Source: CAZGCA01 sp964524145
GTDB lineage: Bacteria > Hydrogenedentota > CAZGCA01
Direction of reading: 5' to 3'
NCBI GenBank assembly: GCA_964524145.1
Contig: CAZGCA010000055.1
Coordinates: 1-42,831 of the forward strand
Length of the DNA: 42,831 bases
This document shows positions 25,288 through 33,190 of the stretch, piece by piece. Positions within the stretch are counted from its first letter, which is position 1. Each line of letters begins with the position of its first letter. Made by a program: the position numbers and the translations under genes. The notes under the pieces are model-generated. The model searched no databases. It saw only the letters and a program-made list of their open reading frames with translations, and was not told where the DNA came from.

Positions 25288-26138
25288 AGATCGGATACTA
25301 CCCGGGCTGTTCGCTCGAAGGGACTGCGCGAGACTTCGGCATCTCTGTCAGGAAGAGCTGTGAACTGCTCGGCATCGAGCTTGCCGATCTTGACGACTGG
25401 AGTTGCTGCGGTGCGACGGCGGCGCACAACACGAACCATCTCCTGAGCATCGCCCTGCCTGCACGCAACCTCGCGCTCGCCGAGCAACAAGGTCTCGAAA
25501 AGCTGCTGTCGCCGTGCGCGGCGTGCTCGAACCGGCTCATCACCGCCCACAAGGAGATGGCCGAAAGCGAAACGTTGCGAAACGAGGTTGCCGAGATCAT
25601 CGAGATGCCGTACTCCGGCGCGGTCAAAGTGCTTAACTATCTCGACCTCATGCTCGAGTTCGGCATCGAGAACCTCGGGCCTAAAGTGGTCCGCAAACTC
25701 GAGAACTTCAAGATCGCTTGTTATTACGGGTGCCTGCTGGTAAGACCGCCTAAGGTGATCGAGTTCGACGACCCCGAGAACCCGCAGAGCATGGACAAGA
25801 TAGTGACCGCGCTCGGTGCCGAGGCCGTGGACTGGGAGTACAAGGTCGAGTGTTGCGGCGGCGGGTTCACCATCAGCGACCCAGCACTTGTCGAGACACT
25901 CTCGCACGACATCATCGAGAACGCCGAAGCAGAGGGCGCGAACGCAATAGCCGTGTCGTGCCCGCTTTGCCACGCGAACCTCGACATGAAACAGTCGGCG
26001 ATAAACGCCCGGTTTCGCGAGAAACGAAAGGTGCCCGTGTATTACGTGTCGGAGCTCGTGGCGCTCGCGTGCGGCGCCACTCCTGAAGAGGCGGCAATTA
26101 ACAAACATTTTGTGGATTCATATGCGCTTATTGAGTAG
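25284..26138 (+). CDS. hdrB: heterodisulfide reductase subunit B-like (CCG domain)
   Basis: 284 residues with two cysteine-rich CCG domains, which in methanogen HdrB bind two non-cubane [4Fe-4S] clusters where disulfide reduction occurs. Domain 1: C9, C41/C42 (DWSCCGA), C78/C81 (PCAACSNRL). Domain 2: CYYGCLL (about 149-155), ECCGGGF (about 192) and CPLCHANLD (about 229). All cluster ligands appear present, so the catalytic site should be intact. The physiological disulfide or other substrate in bacteria of this type is not established. GTG start overlapping hdrC. Confidence 0.94.
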   Translation: MKIGYYPGCSLEGTARDFGISVRKSCELLGIELADLDDWSCCGATAAHNTNHLLSIALPARNLALAEQQGLEKLLSPCAACSNRLITAHKEMAESETLRNEVAEIIEMPYSGAVKVLNYLDLMLEFGIENLGPKVVRKLENFKIACYYGCLLVRPPKVIEFDDPENPQSMDKIVTALGAEAVDWEYKVECCGGGFTISDPALVETLSHDIIENAEAEGANAIAVSCPLCHANLDMKQSAINARFREKRKVPVYYVSELVALACGATPEEAAINKHFVDSYALIE

Positions 26139-26186
26139 GAAACGTTCGGGAACGCACACCAACCCGTGCGAGGTTGAGATAAGGTT

Positions 26187-28199
26187 ATGGCGAGAATAGG
26201 CGTCTTTGTCTGCCATTGCGGCGAGAACATATCGAGGACGGTGGATTCGACTGCTGTCGCCGAGGCCGCAAAGAAGATGCGCGGCGTTGTGTATTCTGTG
26301 GACTACAAATACATGTGCTCCGACCCGGGACAGCAGATGATAAAAGACGCCATCGATAAGCACCGCCTGACCGGAGTTGTTGTTGCGGCGTGCTCGCCGC
26401 GCATGCACGAGACAACGTTCAGGCGGGCCGCGGCAGAGGCGGGTCTCAACCCGTACCTCTGCGAGATGTCGAACATACGCGAGCATTGCTCGTGGGTACA
26501 CGAGGACAAGCCCGAAGCGACTGAGAAAGCCATCGACCTTGTCCGGGTCATGGTCGAGAAAGCCAAGCGGAACGAAGAGCTTGAACCTATCCGAGTGCCG
26601 GTCACCAAGCGTGCGCTGGTTATCGGCGGCGGCATAGCCGGGATACAGACCGCGCTCGATATTGCGGACGGGGGCCACGAAGTCGTGCTCGTCGAGAGAA
26701 CCCCGTCAATCGGCGGCCACATGGCACAGCTTTCCGAGACGTTTCCGACGCTGGACTGCTCGCAGTGCATCATGACGCCGCGTATGGTCGAGGTCGGCCA
26801 GCATCCCAGAATAAAGCTCTACGTATACTCTGAAATCGAGGCCGTGGAAGGGTTTATCGGCAACTTCGAGGTGAAGATACGGCAGAAAGCCAAGTCGGTC
26901 GACCCGAAGCTGTGTACGGGCTGCGGCGCGTGCCAGCAGGTGTGTCCGAACAAGAAGATACCGAGCGAGTTCGATGTCGGTCTCGGGACACGCACGGCGA
27001 TCTACTCGCCGTTCCCGCAAGCGGTCCCGAACAAGCCAGTTATTGACAGGGAAAACTGCCTGAGGTTCCGTGCCGCGAAGAAGAAAGGTATTCCTATCGA
27101 GGAGTGCACGGTCTGCGGCAAGTGTTATGACGAGTGCCCTATCGAGCCGCGCAAGGCAATCGATTTCTCGCAGACCGACGAGGTGGTGACCGAGAAGGTC
27201 GGCGCGATTGTTGCCTCGACAGGATTCGACCTGTACCCGACCGACGCGTACGGCGAATACGGGTATGGCAAACATCCCAACATTATCAGCGGGCTTCAGT
27301 TCGAGCGGCTGGCGAGCGCGTCGGGGCCCACTTTGGGCGAGATCCGGCGGCCATCGGACGGTACGGTGCCGAAGAGCGTGGTCTTCATCCAGTGCGTCGG
27401 CTCCCGAGACAACTCGAAAGGCATACCGTATTGCTCGAAGATATGCTGCATGTACACCGCCAAACACACAATGCTTTATAAGCACAAAGTCCATGAAGGC
27501 CAGGCGTATGTCTTCTACATGGACATACGGTCGGGCGGCAAGAACTACGACGAGTTCGTCAGACGGGCGATAGAGGAAGACGGTGCGGTATACCTCCGCG
27601 GTCGTGTCTCGCGGATATATCGTAAGGACGGCAGGCTCGTCGTGCTGGGTACGGACACCTTGAGCGGCAAGAAGGTCGAGATAGACGCCGACATGATTGT
27701 GCTTGCCACGGCGATGCAGGCGCAGCCGCAGACCAATAAGCTGGCACAGATCCTCGGCATATCGTACGACCAGTTCGAGTTCCTGTCCGAAGCGCACCCG
27801 AAGCTTCGACCAGTCGAGACGAACACGGCAGGCGTAATGCTTGCCGGTGCGTGCCAGGCGCCGAAGGACATTCCCGACGCCGTGGCGCAGGGCAGCGCGG
27901 CGGCCAGTAAGGTGCTGGGCATCTTCAGTTCGGACGAGCTCGAGCGCGAACCCATCGTCGCGGCGGTCAACGAGAACCTCTGTTCCGGCTGTTTCATCTG
28001 CAAGACGGTATGCCCGTACGGCGCTATCGAAGAGAAGGAAATCAAGGACCGAGAGGGCAACCTTGTGAAGGTCGTTGCGAACGTCAACCCCGGCGTGTGC
28101 CAGGGATGCGGTCTCTGCGTTGCCACGTGCCGGGCCAACTGCCTCGACCTTGCCGGGTTCAGCGACGAACAGGTGTACGCGGAGATAAAGGCGCTCTGA
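26187..28199 (+). CDS. hdrA: heterodisulfide reductase subunit A-like flavoprotein
   Basis: 670-residue iron-sulfur flavoprotein, the bifurcating core of Hdr complexes. N-terminal GVFVCHCGENIS block; FAD-binding GGGIAGIQTALD (about 147); the characteristic DCSQCIMTPRM cysteines; two inserted ferredoxin clusters (CTGCGACQQVCP about 243 and CTVCGKCYDECP about 307); CVGSRD...YCSKICCMYTAK; and C-terminal [4Fe-4S] motifs (CSGCFICKTVCP about 599 and CQGCGLCVATC about 638). The length is that of the standard HdrA, with no fused hydrogenase or NfnB domain. ATG at 26187 follows AAGG. It is separated from hdrB by 48 bases and abuts mvhD by 1 base. Confidence 0.96.
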   Translation: MARIGVFVCHCGENISRTVDSTAVAEAAKKMRGVVYSVDYKYMCSDPGQQMIKDAIDKHRLTGVVVAACSPRMHETTFRRAAAEAGLNPYLCEMSNIREHCSWVHEDKPEATEKAIDLVRVMVEKAKRNEELEPIRVPVTKRALVIGGGIAGIQTALDIADGGHEVVLVERTPSIGGHMAQLSETFPTLDCSQCIMTPRMVEVGQHPRIKLYVYSEIEAVEGFIGNFEVKIRQKAKSVDPKLCTGCGACQQVCPNKKIPSEFDVGLGTRTAIYSPFPQAVPNKPVIDRENCLRFRAAKKKGIPIEECTVCGKCYDECPIEPRKAIDFSQTDEVVTEKVGAIVASTGFDLYPTDAYGEYGYGKHPNIISGLQFERLASASGPTLGEIRRPSDGTVPKSVVFIQCVGSRDNSKGIPYCSKICCMYTAKHTMLYKHKVHEGQAYVFYMDIRSGGKNYDEFVRRAIEEDGAVYLRGRVSRIYRKDGRLVVLGTDTLSGKKVEIDADMIVLATAMQAQPQTNKLAQILGISYDQFEFLSEAHPKLRPVETNTAGVMLAGACQAPKDIPDAVAQGSAAASKVLGIFSSDELEREPIVAAVNENLCSGCFICKTVCPYGAIEEKEIKDREGNLVKVVANVNPGVCQGCGLCVATCRANCLDLAGFSDEQVYAEIKAL

Positions 28200-28200
28200 T

Positions 28201-28644
28201 ATGGCGGACAACGACTGGAAACCGAAGATCATCGCGTTCGTGTGCAACTGGTGCACGTACGCGGGGGCCGACCTGGCGGGCACGAGCCGGCTCAAATACG
28301 ATGTCAACGTGCGGGTGATCAAACTCCCGTGTACCGGCCGGATAGACCCTCTGTTTATTATCAAGGCGTTCGAGCAGGGTGCTGACGGCGTGCTTGTCTC
28401 GGGATGTCATCCCGGCGACTGCCATTATACAAGCGGCAACTACCACGCGCGGCGGCGCTGGATAGTATTCAGCCAGTTGTTACGGTTCTTCGGGATACCC
28501 GAGGATCGGGTTCAGTTTTCCTGGGTGTCGGCGGCGGAAGGCGCAAAATGGGCCGACCTGGTGAATGAGGTTGTCGGCAAGGTGCGAGAGCTCGGCCCGT
28601 TTACCGCGTACCATGAGATTGAGAGCGCCGAGGCGATTTCATGA
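28201..28644 (+). CDS. mvhD: MvhD/FlxD-like [2Fe-2S] electron-transfer subunit
   Basis: 147 residues of the MvhD/FrhD family, which in methanogens couples a hydrogenase, or in Flx complexes an NADH module, to HdrA. Cysteines C15/C18 in FVCNWCTYAGAD, then LPCTGRIDP and SGCHPGDCHY, match the cluster-binding pattern. It follows hdrA by 1 base and overlaps the next gene (ATGA). In this operon its partner would be the flavoprotein at 30512-31348, since no hydrogenase gene is present. Confidence 0.93.
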   Translation: MADNDWKPKIIAFVCNWCTYAGADLAGTSRLKYDVNVRVIKLPCTGRIDPLFIIKAFEQGADGVLVSGCHPGDCHYTSGNYHARRRWIVFSQLLRFFGIPEDRVQFSWVSAAEGAKWADLVNEVVGKVRELGPFTAYHEIESAEAIS

Positions 28645-29480
28645 TCGAGGAACTGAGACAGAAAGCGCGGGAGCTGCTCGAGAAGGGTGAGGTTGACCTT
28701 GTCATAGGCTACGGCGAGGGCAGCGACCCGACGCGGACCATGCCGGTGTTCATCCGGCGGCCCGAAGACTGCGACCGGCTTGTTTGGAACAAATACTGTT
28801 ACAACAACTTGACATCATACCTGACCTGGCCCGAACTCAAGACGGCCGGCAAACCAGCGGTCGTGTGCAAAGGATGCGACGCGAAGGCCGTCGTGGTGCT
28901 CTGCAAAGAAAGCCAGATCAACCGTGAAGACGTTGTCGTCATAGGGATGTCGTGCGAAGGTGTCGGCGAACCGCTTCTCGGCAAGTGCGAGTTCTGTGAT
29001 GTGCGGACGCCCAAGAACTGTGACATCGTGATCGGGCCGGAGATCGAACCGCTCTCGAAAGAGAAGCAGTACGAAGATGTCGAGCAGCTCGAAGGCAAGG
29101 ACGCTGCTGACCGCTGGGAGTTTTGGCGCGACCAGTTCTCGCGTTGCATCAAGTGTTATGCCTGCCGGCAAGCGTGCCCCCTGTGCTACTGTACACAATG
29201 TATCGTCGAGCGCAACCAACCGCAATGGGTGCCGACATCGTCACACCCGAAAGGCAACTTCGCGTGGAACATCATGCGCGCGATGCACCTTGCGGGCCGG
29301 TGTATAGGCTGCGGCGAGTGCGAACGCGTCTGCCCGAGCAACATCCCGCTCATGCTGGCGAACAAAAAGCTGGCGCAGGTTGTCAAGGAACAGTTCGGGT
29401 ACGAGTCGGGCTACGATATCGACGAGCCGCTGCCGATGGCCAGCTTCATGCCCGAGGACAGCGACGAGCTTTTCAAGTAG
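28641..29480 (+). CDS. 4Fe-4S dicluster protein, FlxC-like / Fdh-beta related
   Basis: 279 residues. The N-terminal half (about 1-140) includes CKGCDAKAVVVL and GMSCEGVGEP, similar to parts of the F420-hydrogenase/formate-dehydrogenase beta family. The C-terminal half carries a cysteine-rich stretch, CIKCYACRQACPLCYCTQC (about 169-187), and a [4Fe-4S] motif CIGCGECERVCPSNIP (about 221-236). The extra cysteines in the first stretch suggest a less usual cluster arrangement. By position it corresponds to an iron-sulfur subunit of Flx-type complexes, linking the NAD(P)H module to HdrA; exact equivalence is uncertain. It overlaps mvhD by 4 bases. Confidence 0.82.
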   Translation: MIEELRQKARELLEKGEVDLVIGYGEGSDPTRTMPVFIRRPEDCDRLVWNKYCYNNLTSYLTWPELKTAGKPAVVCKGCDAKAVVVLCKESQINREDVVVIGMSCEGVGEPLLGKCEFCDVRTPKNCDIVIGPEIEPLSKEKQYEDVEQLEGKDAADRWEFWRDQFSRCIKCYACRQACPLCYCTQCIVERNQPQWVPTSSHPKGNFAWNIMRAMHLAGRCIGCGECERVCPSNIPLMLANKKLAQVVKEQFGYESGYDIDEPLPMASFMPEDSDELFK

Positions 29481-29492
29481 GAACCAGGACGG

Positions 29493-30515
29493 ATGGCGGA
29501 ATTCAAACTTAACCGGGACAAGCTGGGCGAGCTCGTTAAGGCCCTGAAGGGCGAAGGCTACCGCGTCGTTGCGCCCGTCGAGCAGGAACGCACCTTCGTT
29601 TTTGAGGAGGTGGACGATCCCGGCGAGATACGGCTCGACGTGCTCCGCACGAAACGCTCGATCAAAGGCTGGTTCTTTCCTCGGGTCGAACCGACGTTAA
29701 GCTACGAGTTCGACGGCCAGTCCGTCACCTGCAAGAGCGATCTGCCGGAATCGCCGCCAAAAACCGTCATTATCGGATGCAGACCGTGCGACGCAGCGAG
29801 CCTGCCGATGCTCGATAAGCTTTTCGACTGGGACTACCGTGACGAGTACTGGTTCAAACGGCGCGAGGCAACCACCGTTATCAGCGTCGCCTGCGACGCC
29901 CCGGACTCGTACTGTTTCTGCACCTCGGTGGGCGGCGCACCGGACGGGACCGCGGGAGCGGACCTCGTCATGAAGAAAACTTCCGGCGGCGACTACCTCC
30001 TCGAGCCGGCGACCGAGAAAGGAAAAGCGATAGTCGAGGCGGCCAAGAGTGCGCTTGATCCGGCAACCGGGAACGAGGAAATCCTGGTCGGTGAGGTTCC
30101 TCAGCGGTTCGATCTGGGAGCGGTGAAGCCGTGGCTTGACGACAACTTCGACCACGAGTACTGGAAAGATATATCGTACAAATGCCTTTCGTGCGGCGTG
30201 TGCGCGTTTGTCTGCCCGACGTGCCACTGTTTCGACATCCAGGACGAGTCGAACCTCGAACGCGGCGTCCGGTTGAAAAGCTGGGATTCGTGCTGTCTCC
30301 CGATATTCACGCGGCACGGGTCCGGTCACAACCCGCGGTCGACCCGCGACACTCGATACCGGCAGCGAGTGATGCACAAGTTCACCTACTACGTTGACAA
30401 GTTCGGCGTGACGGCATGCGTTGGCTGCGGCCGGTGCAGCGCCGCGTGTCCAATCGACATGAACATCTGCACAGTGGTGGCAGGAGCGGCGAAACTGGCG
30501 GAGACATCGACGTGA
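29493..30515 (+). CDS. 4Fe-4S dicluster electron-transfer protein, FlxB/AsrA-like
   Basis: 340 residues related to the anaerobic sulfite reductase A / hydrogenase beta-chain family (PF17179). The first 220 residues hold GCRPCDAASL and the segment SYCFCTSVGGAPDG. Two [4Fe-4S] motifs follow: CLSCGVCAFVCPTCHC (about 231) and CVGCGRCSAACPIDM (about 309). Such proteins ferry electrons between an FAD/NAD(P)H reductase (here the next gene) and a terminal enzyme. The stop codon overlaps the next start (GTGA), so the two are translationally coupled, as in asrAB and hydrogenase gene pairs. No sulfite reductase AsrC is present, which favours a role in the Hdr complex. Confidence 0.88.
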   Translation: MAEFKLNRDKLGELVKALKGEGYRVVAPVEQERTFVFEEVDDPGEIRLDVLRTKRSIKGWFFPRVEPTLSYEFDGQSVTCKSDLPESPPKTVIIGCRPCDAASLPMLDKLFDWDYRDEYWFKRREATTVISVACDAPDSYCFCTSVGGAPDGTAGADLVMKKTSGGDYLLEPATEKGKAIVEAAKSALDPATGNEEILVGEVPQRFDLGAVKPWLDDNFDHEYWKDISYKCLSCGVCAFVCPTCHCFDIQDESNLERGVRLKSWDSCCLPIFTRHGSGHNPRSTRDTRYRQRVMHKFTYYVDKFGVTACVGCGRCSAACPIDMNICTVVAGAAKLAETST

Positions 30516-31348
30516 GCGCCGACATATATCAGCCATACCTCATGCGCCTTGAAGAGGTCATAGACGAAGCGCCGGGCATCCGGACCCTCAAGCTCGCGTT
30601 CCAGGACGAAGCCGCGGGGGAGAACTTCAGCTTCAAAGCAGGCCAGTTCGGGCTGTACTCGGTATTCGGCGAAGGTGAGTGCACGTTCTGCATCGCCTCG
30701 CCACCGACACGGAAAGGGTACATCGAGTGCAGTTTTCAAGAGGTCGGTCGCGTGACCAACGCGCTACGCCAACTCGAGGTCGGCGACACTCTTGGGTTCC
30801 GCGGCCCGTACGGCAACTGGTTCCCGCTCGACGAGATGAAAGGCAAGAACATCATATTTGTCGGCATGGGTATCGGGCTGGCGCCGGTGCGATGCGTCAT
30901 CTGGAACTGTCTCGACCTGCGCGCGGATTTCAGCGACATAACAATCATCGTCGGGTCGCCAAACGTTGACCTGCTCCCATACAAACCCGAGCTGAAGCAG
31001 TGGGAGGAGATGTCCGACGTCAACCTCGTTAAGACGGTGGACCCCGGCGGCGAGACGCCCGATTGGGACGGCAAGGTGGGGTTTGTGCCGACCGTGGTCG
31101 AGCAGCTTGCCCCATCGCCCGACAACGCCGTTGTCATCATCTGCGGCCCGCCGATCGGCATCAAGTTCACGCTCGTCTCGCTCGAGAAGCTCGGGTTCAG
31201 CCCCGACCAGGTCTATACCACGCTTGAGAACAAGATGAAATGCGGGCTCGGAAAGTGCGGCCGCTGCAACGTCGGCAACGTCTACGTCTGCAAGGACGGA
31301 CCGGTATTCACCGCAGCACAGATTCGAGCGCTTCCCCAAGAGTTCTAG
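30512..31348 (+). CDS. FAD/NAD(P)H reductase with C-terminal [2Fe-2S], FlxA/AsrB-like
   Basis: 278 residues from GTG at 30512, which has GGAG 9 bases upstream and overlaps the previous stop. FNR-like fold: FAD-binding part with FKAGQFGLYSVFG and FCIASPPTRKGY, GPYGNWFP, then a nucleotide domain beginning IIFVGMGIGLAPVRCVI and ending IICGPP. The C-terminus (about 252-267, CGLGKCGRCNVGNVYVC) is the four-cysteine [2Fe-2S] motif of PyrK, AsrB and hydrogenase gamma subunits. It should accept electrons from NADH or NADPH for the Hdr module. This completes the set HdrABC + MvhD + FeS + FeS + flavin reductase known as Flx-Hdr in sulfate reducers and other anaerobes. Confidence 0.9.
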   Translation: MSADIYQPYLMRLEEVIDEAPGIRTLKLAFQDEAAGENFSFKAGQFGLYSVFGEGECTFCIASPPTRKGYIECSFQEVGRVTNALRQLEVGDTLGFRGPYGNWFPLDEMKGKNIIFVGMGIGLAPVRCVIWNCLDLRADFSDITIIVGSPNVDLLPYKPELKQWEEMSDVNLVKTVDPGGETPDWDGKVGFVPTVVEQLAPSPDNAVVIICGPPIGIKFTLVSLEKLGFSPDQVYTTLENKMKCGLGKCGRCNVGNVYVCKDGPVFTAAQIRALPQEF

Positions 31349-31392
31349 GCGTCGCTGGCTATTCTCAAAGGCGCGAGGGGATGAGTTTCTAT

Positions 31393-32418
31393 ATGTCAAA
31401 GCAGCCTTTTTCCTCCCGCTTCCTTCTCTCGATTTCGTCCTTGATCCTGCTCGCCGGCTGTGGCGGCTCGACCGATGGGCTGGTCAGGCGCAGCGAGCCG
31501 ATAATGGGTACGGTGGTCGAGATTACTGTCTCCTCCGGCAAGATGCCCCAACGCGAGGCGGAACGCGCGGTAGGCGCCGCGTTTGAGGCCATCCATCGTG
31601 TCGACGACCTGATGAGCACGTACAAACCGGACAGCGAGGTCTCGAGGCTAAACGCTGCTGCGGGCGGGGATGCGATCGCTGTTGACCCGTGGACGTCCGA
31701 GGTGCTTGCGGAATCGCTGCGGGTCTACCGGCTCGCCCACGGAGCGTTCGACATCTCCGTGGGGTCGGTGCTCAGCGCATGGGGGTTCGCGCCTGGCGGA
31801 GAGAAACGAGTACCGACCGACGCAGAGATCGAAGCCGCGATGAGCTCCGTCGGTCCCGAGAAGATCGAGCTCGACGCGGAGGAAAACACCGTCCGGCTGG
31901 CGCCCGGCACGCGGATCGTTCTCGGGGGCATCGCCAAAGGGTTTGCCGCCGATAAGGCGGTCGATGCGCTGAAGGAGCATGGTATCGCCAATGCGCTCGT
32001 TAACGCGGGAGGCGATATCTACTGTCTGGGCGAGAAACGTTCGGGCAATCCGTGGAAGATCGGGATACGTCATCCGGCCGACCAGGGGCGGCTCATTTCA
32101 CAGTTGCAGCTTCAAGACGTTGCCGTGGCGACTTCGGGCAGTTACGAGAACTACTTCGAGAGCGGCGGCACGCGGTATTCGCATATCATCGACCCGCGCA
32201 CGGGCCGGCCGGTTCGGGAAGTGCCGAGCACCACCGTCATCGCGCCGAACTGTACGCTTGCCGACGCGCTATCGACGTCGATATTCGTTCTCGGTCCGAA
32301 GGAAGGGGTCAGACTGCTCGATAGCGTTCCCGGTGTTGAAGGGATAGTCATCGCCGGGGCGGGCGACAGGCTCGAGGTGTTCCGGTCGAAGGGGTGGACG
32401 GCCGAGGTTTCACTCTGA
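31393..32418 (+). CDS. apbE: ApbE-like FAD:protein FMN transferase, lipoprotein
   Basis: Attaches FMN covalently to Thr/Ser of extracytoplasmic flavoproteins such as RnfG and NqrC. I chose ATG at 31393 (GAGGGG 12 bases upstream); ATG at 31381 would abut the ribosome site. The signal peptide LLSISSLILLAGC has a lipobox with lipidated C23, so the protein is anchored and faces the periplasm. Family blocks: EPIMGTVVEITV, GGIAKGFAADKAVD, VNAGGDIYCLG, SHIIDPRTGRP and DALSTSIFVLG. It ends the hdr operon, 44 bases after the flavin reductase. No RNF or NQR genes are in the window, so its target flavoprotein is unidentified. It overlaps the convergent nucleotidyltransferase by 9 bases. Confidence 0.93.
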   Translation: MSKQPFSSRFLLSISSLILLAGCGGSTDGLVRRSEPIMGTVVEITVSSGKMPQREAERAVGAAFEAIHRVDDLMSTYKPDSEVSRLNAAAGGDAIAVDPWTSEVLAESLRVYRLAHGAFDISVGSVLSAWGFAPGGEKRVPTDAEIEAAMSSVGPEKIELDAEENTVRLAPGTRIVLGGIAKGFAADKAVDALKEHGIANALVNAGGDIYCLGEKRSGNPWKIGIRHPADQGRLISQLQLQDVAVATSGSYENYFESGGTRYSHIIDPRTGRPVREVPSTTVIAPNCTLADALSTSIFVLGPKEGVRLLDSVPGVEGIVIAGAGDRLEVFRSKGWTAEVSL

Positions 32419-33147
32419 TTCGCCCGCTAACCACCTTTCCGCCGTCTCGATGTCTTCGGGCGAATCCACGTTGAAGCACGGCGGCCCGAGCTTGAACGCG
32501 CGCACGGCCAGTCCGTCCGCTATCATGGCTGTCACCGCGTCGGGCAGCTCGAACTCGCCGCGCGCCGACGGTTTCAGGTTGGCGGTGTAATCGAACACCT
32601 TGGGAGAGAACGCGTACATCCCTGCGCTGTCCCAATGCGTTGACGAAGTGCCGCGGTCGGGCTTCTCGATGATCTCGAGGACGCTGTCGTCTTCCGAAAG
32701 ATAGACGGCGGCGCCCCGGTACGGATCCTCGACCCACTTCACCCCAACGAGCACGTCGCACGGCCGTTGCCCGAAATCCTTCGCCATGCGCACGAAGTTG
32801 TCCGGTTCGGTGAATATGTCCGCGAAACAGAGCAGGAACGGCGAGCGCCCGATGGAGTCCCGAGCAACGTTTACCGCGCTGCCCGTCCCGTCGATATCCT
32901 TCTGCCGCACGCAGGATACAGCGGTCTCGTCCCGGTGGCAACCGCCGAGATACTCCTCGACCTGCTCGGCGAAATAACCGGTAACAACGGTAATGCGGTT
33001 GATCCCGGCTTCCCTCATGCCGGCCAGCACGTACTCGATGATGGGTCGCCCGGCTGCCTCGACAAGCGCTTTCGGACGCTCTCTTGACAGCTCGCGCATG
33101 CGGGTGCTCTTGCCCGCCGCGAGAATCAGTCCCTTTAGCTTTGACAT
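32410..33147 (-). CDS. sugar-phosphate (or polyol-phosphate) nucleotidyltransferase
   Basis: 245 residues from ATG at 33147, chosen because MSKLKGLILAAGKSTRM is the canonical N-terminus. The NTP-binding LAAGKSTRM (about 8-16), RPKALVEAAGRPIIEYVL, metal-binding FADIF and GAAVYLSE blocks identify the family that couples NTP to a sugar or polyol phosphate. The compact length without a left-handed beta-helix or acyltransferase tail excludes GlmU. Candidates include glucose-1-phosphate nucleotidyltransferases or inositol-1-phosphate cytidylyltransferase; I cannot choose. It lies 43 bases downstream of the PHP-domain gene in the same operon and overlaps apbE tail to tail by 9 bases. Confidence 0.88.
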   Translation of the reverse strand: MSKLKGLILAAGKSTRMRELSRERPKALVEAAGRPIIEYVLAGMREAGINRITVVTGYFAEQVEEYLGGCHRDETAVSCVRQKDIDGTGSAVNVARDSIGRSPFLLCFADIFTEPDNFVRMAKDFGQRPCDVLVGVKWVEDPYRGAAVYLSEDDSVLEIIEKPDRGTSSTHWDSAGMYAFSPKVFDYTANLKPSARGEFELPDAVTAMIADGLAVRAFKLGPPCFNVDSPEDIETAERWLAGESE

Positions 33148-33190
33148 CGCTTGTTCCAGCCCTCTTTCGAGGGGAGAATGGGCCGGTATA

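Noticed and set aside
26706..28364. A 552-codon open frame on the minus strand opposite hdrA and mvhD
   Set aside because: The plus strand encodes intact HdrA cluster motifs; the antisense product has no family features.
28641..31348. Anaerobic sulfite reductase operon (asrABC)
   Set aside because: Two products resemble AsrA and AsrB, but AsrC is missing and the hdr/mvhD context points to an Flx-type complex.
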